A stretch of 64,000 nt of DNA from CBDCWQ01 sp965223435 (lineage in GTDB: Bacteria; Myxococcota; Kuafuiibacteriia; Kuafuiibacteriales; Kuafuiibacteriaceae), in contig CBDCWQ010000019.1 in the NCBI GenBank assembly GCA_965223435.1, positions 248,001-312,000 of the forward strand, written 5' to 3'. Positions within the stretch are counted from its first letter, which is position 1. Each line of letters opens with the position of its first letter. The notes under the pieces are model-generated. The model ran no database searches, had not been told where the DNA came from, and was given only the letters and a program-made list of their open reading frames with translations. Shown piece after piece: positions 49,266 to 59,500 of the stretch. A program made the position numbers and the translations under genes.

Positions 49266-51137
49266 ATGGCGGAAAATCGCAACCGGCTGCAAAAGCACCT
49301 CTGGGGCGCATGCAGTCTTTTCATCTTAACAAGCTGCTACGGCACTGAAGACTCCTCTTTGGAGGAGCTGTCCGTCGAACGTTCACCCCTCGATGGCGTT
49401 GTGGATGTGCCGCGTTATTGCGACCAGAAATTCGTGCGCCCCATTCGCGTACGGCCTCATCTTTTGGTGAAGGACCACATGTCGATCAAACTATTCGATG
49501 GGGAAAGTATTTTGGCTTCGGTGCAACACCGAAGCGTTGGGGAAGGTCGGGGTTGGATCGGTGAGGTCCAAGGCTATCCAGGGAGTACCGTCGCCCTGAG
49601 GCAGCAAGGAGGTACGATCACCGGCCATATCCTCTTTGGTGAGAAGCGTTTTCGGATCATCCAACAGAGGCGCGGTCAAGTGCTTTGTAAGGTCGATCAG
49701 AACGCGGCTCCATCAGGATGCGCCTCGATTTCGGTGGACGCGTCCATGTTGGCCCGCAAGGGGGGTGCAGTTCTCGAGGAATCGAACATCGGCACCCAAG
49801 ATACCCCCCAGCGCGTACGCACAGCCTCGCAAACCAAAGATGCAATCAGGATCGACGTCATGGTCCTCTACACCCCCAAGGCTCGAAACATAAACGGGCG
49901 CTCCAGCATTGAGGCGCGCATCAAAAACGCGATGGCATCCGCCAACCAGGCTTATGTCAACAGCAAGGTTCCGATAAGACTCAAGCTTGTGCATATGGCA
50001 GAGATTGAATACCGCGAATCCGGAATGGGCACAGATCTGGAACGATTGCAGGCCAAGAATGACAAATATATGACGGCGGTACATTCTTGGCGTGACAAAT
50101 ATGGAGCCGACTTGGTCTCGCTGGTCGTAGACGACAACAGATCCTGTGGCCTTGGCTACGTCATGACCGAAAAGCTCAAGTCATTCGCGTCGTTTGGCTT
50201 CAGCGTGGTGAACGCCGAGTGCCTAGACCATCATACGCTTGCTCACGAGATTGGACACAACCTCGGGAACGTACACAATCGCGAGAACACAAAAAGACCC
50301 GGCGTCCATCCCTACGCCTATGGGCACCGACGATGTTCCCGCAATGACACCGGATTCCGAACAATCATGTCCTACCCCTGTGCTCGAGCGGATTACATCA
50401 ACTACTTTTCGAACCCAAAAGTCCTTTATGGCGCCTTCGCGACCGGCATAGACCACAAAAAGGATGCTCGAAAATCCGCGGACACTGCAAGGTCCATGAT
50501 TCTGACAGCTGATCTTGTAGCCTCATTTCGAGACAGTCGAGCAGCGAAGGAAGACACGCCCTCTTCTGAACCGGTTCTTCTGGCACCATCACGCCTTTCA
50601 GCGACGGTCCTGTCGCGCGCATCGATTCGCTTGCGATGGAAGGACAACGCGCGCCGCGAGTCTAACTTTGAGATCGAGCGCAAAGTCGAACGCGGCGACT
50701 GGAAACGTATCGCAACGGTAAAAAGAAACGCGGAGAGTTTCAGAAACGGCGGTCTGCGTGCCGGGACCAGGTATTGGTACCGGATTCGGGCCAAAAGAGA
50801 TCAACAAAGCTCCCCCTACACCAAGGAGGTGTCAGCCAAGACGCTGGGCGCTCCGTCGACTGAGAAGCCGGTAGGTGAGGAACCCCCGGATGGACCTCTG
50901 TCGGGGCGATTCGATTGGCACACCGAAGGGTCAAAACAAACGGTCCGTCTTGATGCGTCCTCATCCGTCGGAAAAATCGTTTCCTATATCTGGAGTTTTG
51001 GAGACGGCCTAACGAGCGAAGGTGAAAAAGTTGTTCATACGTACAAAAAGGACGGAAAGTACACGGTCACGCTCACGGTGGTGGATGACCGCAACATGAT
51101 CAATAAGAAAAGAAGAACCGTGACCATTACCCGTTAG
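49266..51137 (+). CDS. Zinc metalloprotease lipoprotein with Fn3 and PKD domains
   Basis: 623 residues from ATG 49266, set by AAGGAG (49252-49257) eight nt upstream; an earlier ATG at 49248 precedes that site. Lipobox ILTSC (Cys24). A propeptide-like region (about 30-185) precedes the catalytic domain, which begins IRIDVMVLYTPKAR. The zinc motif is H327-E328-IGH331-NLGNVH337, with a Met-turn TIMSYP. This is the metzincin pattern, like the reprolysin-type M12B peptidases. About 435-520 is a fibronectin type III domain (APSRLSATVLSRASIRLRW, YRIRAKR), and about 535-623 a PKD domain (SYIWSFGDGLTSEGEKVVHTY). The cleaved substrate is unknown. The same catalytic fold appears, without zinc ligands, at the end of the giant protein at 53583. 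Confidence 0.9.
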   Translation: MAENRNRLQKHLWGACSLFILTSCYGTEDSSLEELSVERSPLDGVVDVPRYCDQKFVRPIRVRPHLLVKDHMSIKLFDGESILASVQHRSVGEGRGWIGEVQGYPGSTVALRQQGGTITGHILFGEKRFRIIQQRRGQVLCKVDQNAAPSGCASISVDASMLARKGGAVLEESNIGTQDTPQRVRTASQTKDAIRIDVMVLYTPKARNINGRSSIEARIKNAMASANQAYVNSKVPIRLKLVHMAEIEYRESGMGTDLERLQAKNDKYMTAVHSWRDKYGADLVSLVVDDNRSCGLGYVMTEKLKSFASFGFSVVNAECLDHHTLAHEIGHNLGNVHNRENTKRPGVHPYAYGHRRCSRNDTGFRTIMSYPCARADYINYFSNPKVLYGAFATGIDHKKDARKSADTARSMILTADLVASFRDSRAAKEDTPSSEPVLLAPSRLSATVLSRASIRLRWKDNARRESNFEIERKVERGDWKRIATVKRNAESFRNGGLRAGTRYWYRIRAKRDQQSSPYTKEVSAKTLGAPSTEKPVGEEPPDGPLSGRFDWHTEGSKQTVRLDASSSVGKIVSYIWSFGDGLTSEGEKVVHTYKKDGKYTVTLTVVDDRNMINKKRRTVTITR

Positions 51138-51158
51138 ACATGCCTAGGGTTTCACACG

Positions 51159-51178
51159 AAGCACGGGCTGGGGTGCTT
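51159..51178 (+). terminator. Hairpin between metalloprotease and sulfatase genes
   Basis: AAGCAC-GGGCTGGG-GTGCTT, a 6-bp stem with an 8-nt loop, 21 nt after the metalloprotease stop. The T tract after it is short, so this is a weak terminator. Confidence 0.4.
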
Positions 51179-51210
51179 TGTCATCATCGATTCTGAGGAG
51201 ATTATCAAAC

Positions 51211-53019
51211 ATGCATGTTTATTTATATCCTTGGTCAAAAGACATCCCATGGCAGATCACGGTGGCGTCTCTTTTTGCCGTTTCGGGATGCAGCGTCCCG
51301 AGTGCTGACGTCTCGCGCCTCGGCGCACTCAACATGACGGGAACGGCGTCAGGCCCCATCCTCACCGCACCAGCACCTGGTTCGACGCTTCCGGGCGAGG
51401 ATGTGATTTTTAGATGGAGCGCGAACGGCGATGATGTCCTCGAGTGGGACCTGAACGTGGAGACACCCAGTTTTTCGTTCAAGACCCGCTGGACGACAGA
51501 CCAGAGCCGCCCATCCGTCCTCGTCCGCGGCATACCGACAGATGGTAGTCGAGTCGCCGTTCGCCTGTGGTTTTTGAAATCGAACGGCTGGCATTACAAG
51601 AATTTCTGGTATACCGCGGCGCGCCAAACACGCGGTTCAAACGGACTCGACCCAAGCAGTCCACCCAATGTGGTCCTGATCGTTGCGGACGACCTCGGTT
51701 ACGGAGAAATGAGTACCTATAGAGGCACATCAAAGCCCCCTTCCCAGAACAAATGCGGCAGCACCGGGCAGCGCTTCATCCGCACACCCAACATGGATGC
51801 CTTGGCACAACGCGGAGCTCGCTTTACCAACGCGTACACCACCGCCTCCATTTGTAATGCATCCCGTACCGGCATTCAGACCGGCCGCTACCAGCAAGAC
51901 TTTGGCGTCTTTTGGTATTCTAGGGGGCAAACCGTGCCCGGCGAACCGACACTTGGACGCTTCATGAAGGCAGAGGGGTACACCACGGGATACATCGGAA
52001 AAGTACACGATGCTGGGGGAGTTCGAGGAAACCCGATGGACTATGGGTTCGACGAGTTTTTTGGATTTTTCCACCATTCCCACGACTACTTTAAGCTCAG
52101 GTCTTCAGACAGCCCCAGCAACGAGAAGATCGTTCGGCCCTTGGTGCGAAACCGGGAAGGCGAAGTTGGCCGTTCTGGATACATCACACGGGTCTTCGCA
52201 GATGAAGCTTCTGAGTTCATCACCAAGCATCGCAACAGACCCTTCTTTCTTCAGATCGCATTTAATGCCGTCCATACCCCCATTTATCAGGCCCCCGCGC
52301 CCTACAAGGCGAGATACGGTATCACACCAAGCCTGGACTATCCTGAATGGGACCCGAACGACGGCGACTACGAGACCCATTCGCGTGCTTGGCACGAAAA
52401 CCGTAAAACCGACACCCACGCGCGCCAGAGACTTCTCTCCATCCTCGAGTACCTCGACGATTCGGTGGGCGACATCATCGAGTCTCTGCGCGCAAGCGGT
52501 CTGTATGACAACACGCTCATCATATTCACCGCAGACAACGGCGGAGGCGCATTCAACTGTGCGAACAACGGCCCGCTGAGCGGCTTCAAGTTCTCGCTCG
52601 ACGAGGGGGGCATACGGGTACCCTACTTGATCAGCTGGCCTGATGGCGGCATTGCAAAAAATCAGGTTGTGGATACCCCCGTGAGCACCTTAGATATCTT
52701 CCCTACTCTGGTGGCAGCCGCCAAAGGCCAACGTCCAAGCGGCCGCGACGGCGAAAACCTCCTCCCCCTGCTCCGAGGGCAAGAACATCAGCTCAGTCAA
52801 CGACCCCTCTTCTGGCACCAGAAGGCCGGTGGCTACTTCAATGGCTGTGGCGAAGAGTGGGCCGTGCGCGAAGGCAATTGGAAGTTGCTTCAAAACTGCG
52901 AAGGAATCCACTTGTATAACCTGCGAAGCGATCCGGGCGAACAAAACAATCTGGCGGCAGACCTCACACGCGTGGCCCGCATGCAAGAAACCTTCGACCG
53001 CTGGTCCCAAAACCTCTAG
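51211..53019 (+). CDS. Lipoprotein sulfatase (formylglycine-dependent)
   Basis: 602 residues from ATG 51211, with GAGGAG about 10 nt upstream; the TTG at 51178 that opens the frame lacks a site. Lipobox AVSGC (Cys27). Residues about 45-145 are an Ig/Fn3-like domain. The sulfatase core starts PNVVLIVADDLGYGE, where the paired Asp bind calcium. The modification motif is C215-N-A-S-R, of the C-x-A/P-x-R type, so Cys215 should be converted to formylglycine. Further landmarks are FFLQIAFNAVHTP, IIFTADNGGGAF and the C-terminal NLRSDPGEQNNLA, typical of type I sulfatases acting on polysaccharides. No maturase gene is in the window. It probably removes sulfate from glycans at the cell surface, suggesting contact with marine or host-type sulfated polymers. 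Confidence 0.92.
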   Translation: MHVYLYPWSKDIPWQITVASLFAVSGCSVPSADVSRLGALNMTGTASGPILTAPAPGSTLPGEDVIFRWSANGDDVLEWDLNVETPSFSFKTRWTTDQSRPSVLVRGIPTDGSRVAVRLWFLKSNGWHYKNFWYTAARQTRGSNGLDPSSPPNVVLIVADDLGYGEMSTYRGTSKPPSQNKCGSTGQRFIRTPNMDALAQRGARFTNAYTTASICNASRTGIQTGRYQQDFGVFWYSRGQTVPGEPTLGRFMKAEGYTTGYIGKVHDAGGVRGNPMDYGFDEFFGFFHHSHDYFKLRSSDSPSNEKIVRPLVRNREGEVGRSGYITRVFADEASEFITKHRNRPFFLQIAFNAVHTPIYQAPAPYKARYGITPSLDYPEWDPNDGDYETHSRAWHENRKTDTHARQRLLSILEYLDDSVGDIIESLRASGLYDNTLIIFTADNGGGAFNCANNGPLSGFKFSLDEGGIRVPYLISWPDGGIAKNQVVDTPVSTLDIFPTLVAAAKGQRPSGRDGENLLPLLRGQEHQLSQRPLFWHQKAGGYFNGCGEEWAVREGNWKLLQNCEGIHLYNLRSDPGEQNNLAADLTRVARMQETFDRWSQNL

Positions 53020-53582
53020 CACCGATGCTCAAAGACCTGGGGATCGGCGGCAGGGTGGCCGCGAAGCAAGACACTTTTCCCGGAGCTCACCCTCATTGAG
53101 CCGAACCGGTAAGGGTGCGCGGGGAAACGGGTGGCCGGTGACTTCGGACCGGGCCCCGTAGGGCCGAATGAGCAGTGACTGAAGCTCTGCGCATCAACCG
53201 CTGACGCGTAGGTTGCCGAAGGAAGCCGACGGATAAACCTCTATGCGTTTCAGCAACTTAGAGAGACTCTAGACGGAAACATAGGGCTTCCAGGATCGGA
53301 TGCGGCCTGTTGGTCGACCACAAAACCCGCAAGCTATCGGCTCCGGCGCGTCAAAAGCGACGTATCGATTGACAGCGTCTTATTCCGCATGTCTTATCCC
53401 ACCGCCCCAGGGGGCCTAGCCCGGCGGGGCGGTGCACGATGGACAACGCCTCTACCCGGACAACGCGCGCACTCGACAAGAATCCAAGCGGCCGGCGAAA
53501 CCACCTGGCTCCATGCAACCATGCCAGGGTTTTGAGAACACGCTCCTTTCAAGAGCCCCGGCGGCGACCTTCGGAGAAAATC
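53020..53582. other. Intergenic region with repeat copy
   Basis: Holds dispersed repeat copy 3 (minus strand) and the ribosome site GGAG (53573-53576) of the giant gene. No other gene or promoter signature is seen. Confidence 0.5.
53133..53203 (-). repeat. Dispersed intergenic repeat, copy 3
   Basis: Inverted relative to copies 1 and 2. The 39-bp core is 53165-53203, and the GGCCCGGTCCGAAGTCACC extension lies at 53133-53155. All three copies lie between genes. Confidence 0.75.
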
Positions 53583-56500
53583 ATGATTCGCAGCAAACAG
53601 CGGTGCCCCTGGGTGCAGCAAAAACATCGGTTCTTTTTTGTCTTTTTGGGTGTTCTTGGCCTCAGCGCCTCGTGCTCTGGTCCAACAGGTCCATCGGAAC
53701 CCGAAAAGAGCAGCGCACCTCGAGGGCAAACGCAGAGCGCGCTGGGCGCCGGCTGGCATCTATTAGAGGGGAGCGAGAACGCACAAGCGCGGATCGAGGC
53801 CGTTCCCGAGGGTTCACGCGCCCTCTTTGTCATCGACCAAACGTACGATGCGAAGACCGGGCGTATCCTTCAGTCCTATAGGGCTACGCACAAAGTCACC
53901 CACGGACAGAGCTACTGGGTCTTCGTAGGGCCCCGCGATGTACCCGTAGATCCCCGCCACCTTGTCCCCCCCGGCCCGGACACGGACATCGGCAGCATCG
54001 GCCACTTCATAGGCCCCAAACGAATCATCACACCCGATGAGCGCACCTCGCTTCAAATCTACGCATGGTCGCCCAATACCCAGCACCTCACCGCGGTCAG
54101 CCCCTTAGCCCATCTTGAACCCGGGCAGGTCTACTGGGTCACCGGCGCTTCCCCCTGCGATTCCAAAACCTGGTCATGGGACGCAGGCGAAAAACGTCCT
54201 GAGTCATGCGATCTCGCGCCGAACGCAGCGGATGTAACCCATGCCGAGGAAATACAGGCGCATACCGAGACCCCCCTCGGCGTCCCCTCAGCCCGAAGCA
54301 ACAACTTTGACACCCTGAATGGAGTCAACAACAAGGCAGGGGCAGCGGGGCCAAGCCTTGGTCTGTTTAGTCCGCTCAAAGAAACGATCTACAACAAGAC
54401 CCACCGCGTGGCCGGACAGGTCTTCGGCCAAGAACCGATCACGCTCACGCTTTTGAACCTTCGGACGCAACAAGAGAGCAAGCTTTCACTCAAACAGGGC
54501 ACGTTCTCGAGCACCGTGTCGCTCGAGGAAGGCATCAACCGCTTTCGGCTTCAGGCATCAGACGGTGCCCGCAACCCATCGATGCTCAATCTGGAGTTTA
54601 CACGTCGGCTGGCATTTTTTGCATCGCAACCGACCAGACCACCCGCGGGACTCGAAGCGTGGTTCACGGGTGAAGGTGTCACATTCGGGTGGGAGCGTCC
54701 AAAAGCGATGGCAGATGGCTCGCCGCTTCCGCGCGGAGCAGCGGTTCTCTATCGGGTGTACGTCGACGGAACCAAAGCCCAAGACACAACCGACACCGAG
54801 TTCAAAACGGAATCGCCAGCCCCGGATCAAGACCGTACCTTTACGGTACGTGCCATCGTGACCGATCGCGAGGGCCAAGAGCAACTCTCAGAACGCTCGA
54901 GCCTCATCTCGTGGGCCGGTGATTTCACCGAAGACGCTCCGCCCCCCGGCGCCTTCGAGCCACCGAGCCTCGTCGCGCGCGAAGCGTTTTTCGCCGCACG
55001 ACCCGAGACCGCATTCAGTAAAAACGACGGACAACAAACCGCCCACCTGGTGTACATTTTGGCACAGCCTTTCGCGTCATCCGACATCGACCAAATTCGC
55101 TATTTTCAAAGCAACGCATATGGCAAACGAAGCTCGTGGGTGCCCATGTCGAGCGGCCTTCACGCCTCTGGACCCCAATGGAGAATCGCAGAAGTCGTCA
55201 TCGCGGCCCACGGGTCACGGGTTGTGGTGTTGTGGCTTGAGCAATCTAAGATTGAGCGCGGAAGCCAAATCTTGGCCCAAGATAGCGACGATGGCGGCCA
55301 CCAGTTTTCGGAGCCTAAAACGCTTCGACAAGGCGCGGCGTACAAACGCGATCTGGACATCGCCTTCGATCGCAATGGCGACCATCACGTGATCTGGGCC
55401 GAGGCCAACAAAGTATTCTACCTCAAGAACTTCGAGGGTGAACACCATGAAGACGGTCGGTTGAAAAACGTGTTCGACCAACGCAAGCGATGGATCAATC
55501 AGCAAACGGTCAAGTATCATCACACGAGCCACCGAGCCTGCGACGAAGGCGACGGCTGCTGTGCCTCGTCGTACTTCGACCACTACACGCTGGGCATCGA
55601 AGCCAAAGGAGACGACCTCAGCTGCGATGGTCATGACTCAAAGTGTGGTCTCAGCCCGTTTGGCCCCTACTTTGAGCGGGTAGAAGAAAGCTTCGTTGAG
55701 CATCCGGCGCTCACCGTCAGCGATACCGCAATCACCATCGTCGCCCGCAGGACGCGCATGTTCGACAATCTTCCCCACCTCAATGACACCTGGCGGGGGC
55801 AAAGCGCCGTCGATCTTTACCCCTTCTTGGGCCCCGAGATCTCCATGACCAGAGCCGGGGCCCCTGAAGACGCGTGTGCAGAGGACCTCTTCAGGTTCCA
55901 GATGGGGTTTCGAAAGACATGGCAAAAAGACGCCTACGCATGCCCGCAAAAAATCCCAACCAACGTGCATGAGCTCGAGGCCGAAGATCAGATCCTCGGG
56001 GACCACAAACAAAGCCAAAGAGACTTCTACGCCTATGACCATCTTCGTGGTCACCCCCAACATTGGTATCAGTTCCTTTTTGGCGGCACCTGGTCCGAAG
56101 AAGACTCGATTCAGGTCGCCCAGCGCCCGCTCCAGGAGGGCGCGTGGTCCGTGCGGGGCCAAGCCATACGCGAGGTGCCCCGAATAGACCGCACCGACGG
56201 GCGCGCCCACCTCAAAATCGAGTCCGTGGAGCGCACGGTTGAACTCGGCTGGAAAAAGGGCGCGTGGCTAAAAACTCCGGTGACGACCCCTTCGGCTTTG
56301 GGGCCCGAGGGACTCGAGCTTGAAGAAACGCTTCAGGGCTGGCGCATCACGCGCGTGGACGCCTTTCAGTGCGAAAGACCGGGCGAGTACACCCGGTGCG
56401 GACAAGGACCCCATCCAGGCCACGGACCGGTGGGCCCCTCCCACCCGAGCGTGGCCAGCCACCAAATGCGGATCGCCATCGCTTACGAAAAAGGGAAAAG

Positions 56501-59500
56501 CGACAACCCCAACCTTCCCGAAAAAAACCCCATTCACCTCACCGTGTCGGACGACGGTGGAAAAACGTGGACTAAGAGCAGCGATCCCGTGGCCAAAGGC
56601 TACATGCCCAAAGTGGCCATCACCGACGCCAACGAAGTGTCCATCCTCTACTACGCTCCCAGGGCATCGCTCTCAGAAACCCAAGCGGCGGCGACCGGGC
56701 TTATCAAAGTCCTCAGCAATGCAACCAGCGACGACCGGACGCACCATGTGCTCAACCTTCGAAACCACGGTGCGCACCCAGAACCTGAGCTTCTTCCCGC
56801 AAGGCCCATTCATCATAGCACCCATGGCGCAAAAGCCTCGAGCTTGTACGGGGTGCCCCACCTTGCAAGCTCCCAGAACCTTCTGCTCGCGGCGTGGGTC
56901 AAACAATCCAGCCCCGCGTCCTCAACCTCGGGCGTTCTGACCGCCCGCGCGACAGTTTCGGGCCAAAAGGTCCAAGAGCAAACCCACATCGTGCTTACAC
57001 CCCCGCGCGAAATATCCGCCCATCGACCCTTTGCGGCCAAGGTCGAGTGCGTCGATCAATACGGTGTTTTGGCTTCGGGCTGCCGCACCGCGAATACCTA
57101 CGTTGTGCACCGGGGCGGCCGCACCAGCCCACTTTCCAAATACCTACCGGACCCCCACACCTTAAACGGCGCCCAGAGTTTTTGGGCAGCGGCCACGGGC
57201 CTTCAATCGCTGCCACAAGGCCAAGCCTTGGCAACAGTCTCGCCCGAAGGCGCCAACCCACCGGCAGCAGCCCTCGCTCCGGCTGATGTCGAGTCCGAGC
57301 CCCAAGCGCTCGCCACGGCCGAACACCATAGGCCCTCTCCAATCGATGTCATCACCGGCAATGCCGAGGGGAATCGACAAAAAGCAAAAGCCATTCTGGA
57401 CGCTCTGTACGACCCAGACCTTGGCCTCCAACGCGAGTACCTCGCAGTCGAGGGGGATCCAGACAGCCTCCATTTGGCGGAATTCGGACGGGTATGGGCC
57501 TACACCCAAGGCATCGCCATCGCCCAATATGCAAGACTGGGAGATTCGCGCGCCATTCAAATCGCCGAGACCATGTGCCAAGAGGCCGAGTTCCGCGGAC
57601 AAGGGGCACAAAAGACCCTCTACGGCTGGCCCTTTTCGCGAAACACCATTCAGGATGATTGGCAAGACGCCCGGCGGGTGACCGGTGCCAACGCGTGGGT
57701 CGTCCGAGGACTTGGCGACTTTTTGGCGTCCGCACTGGCCACCTCCTTGCCACCCGAAAGGCGCCAGGCCCTCGCGCGGTGTTACCTTCAAGGCCTTCTC
57801 GGTCTACGGGACACCGTGGCCGAAGGCCTGACCGAAGATCTGAACGCCAGATGGCTGGTCACCGCTGGGTATACCACTGTCGGTCTCCAAAATGCCGAAA
57901 CGCCAGAACGCCTTGGTTTGGCCCAAGAAGCAGGATCAAGCCAGGCCGAAAGCTTGCGCATCGGTGGCCCCAAACCCATTCATCTCGCCTACTACGATAT
58001 TCTCGACATCATCGGATACGATCAACTGCTCGCCGACAAAAACCCCATCCTTCGAAGTTTCTATCGACATACCGATGGCCCCCATAAAGGAGAGCGCATC
58101 GAATCCAGCGTCCAGACCTACGTTCTTTCCGAAAATGACGGGCCTTTGTTTTCGAAGCTCAAGGAAGAGGCTCGGGCCCAAAACATCGTCACCGAGCACA
58201 GCCTCGACACCTTAAGTGTCCTCAATCACGCCATCAAACACTGGACGACCATCACTCAGGGGCAAGCGCTCCAAGATAGGCCCGAGATCCTCTCCCTTGA
58301 AGAGCTCACCCGCTGGCGGAACCATCAACGAGACGCTATTTTCTCCGTTCTTTGGAACGAGGATGAGGGTCGTGTTCATACCGGCGGCTATTTTGACGAC
58401 CGCGGCGCATTTGTGCGTAGCGAACACACGGCCATCGACAACTGTACTTGGCTATCCTTGTCGGTAGACTACCCAAGCCTTCCCAAACCACAGCAGCAAA
58501 AACTCGCCAGGTGCCTGCAGTGGACCATCGATACTTTTGTCAGCGACGACCTCGAATTCCGTCAGAAGAAGTACCACGGCGCCTTTTATTTTTCGAAGAG
58601 CTTCAAGGACCCCTACATCGAAAAAAGCGAAGACCAAGAGCGACTGTATCACCTCGAAGCAACCACCGGGCTCATCTTGGGCCTGCTCCGCTTCCGAGAC
58701 GAACTCGGCGAGGTCTACCCGAGGGAGGCCGCCGTCTTCTCGTCAGAGGCCAAGACCCTCTGGTCCGCAATGCAAACTTTCGTAGAAGAGCACGGTGCAC
58801 CCTACTCGACCATCAACATTCATAACTTGATGACCCGGTTGCCTTCGGCCACGGCAGCCATCTGGTTTATCGACGTGCACGACTACTTAGAGGCGCAAGA
58901 AAACCACCACGACCGACCGCTCAAAAACTATGTGCACGATGTGTCATCCACCGAGGCGCCGCCGAGCAAGCGCACCCCGTTTTTGGTCAAGGAAGATCGC
59001 AAGGCACTTTCTTTTTTGTGGACCAAGATCAAAACGAGCAGCGTCACCGAGGACACACCGAAAAAGCTCACCATCGAGTCCGACGGAACCGACCTTCAAG
59101 GCGAGCCCGCCTGGGGCAAAGTGGCCCTCGGCGAGGCCCACGAAGACCTCGGCGTCTTTTTGTTCAATGAAGAATCGGCGCTTCGCGGGTTTAATTTTTC
59201 ACCGGACGGAGGCTTAGAAGAATTCGTGAGGCCGTTGGCCTTCAACTACCAGGTCAAAACCGTCAGCGAAGCGGGCGAAGAGGTGCGTACCAATTTCGAC
59301 CCGTACCGGCTCTTCAATCACGCTCCGGTGAACGTCACCGACCTGAGCCTCGAGATGCGCATGACGAGAAAGGATGGTTGGTTCTTGCTCGGGTACCTGG
59401 GCTTCAAAGACATAAGCGTGTCGGCCACCGGAACCATTGGGCCCCTTCCCTCAGTGTACGAAGACGTCTACGTGCTCATCTCGGTGGTGCTGGACGAAGA

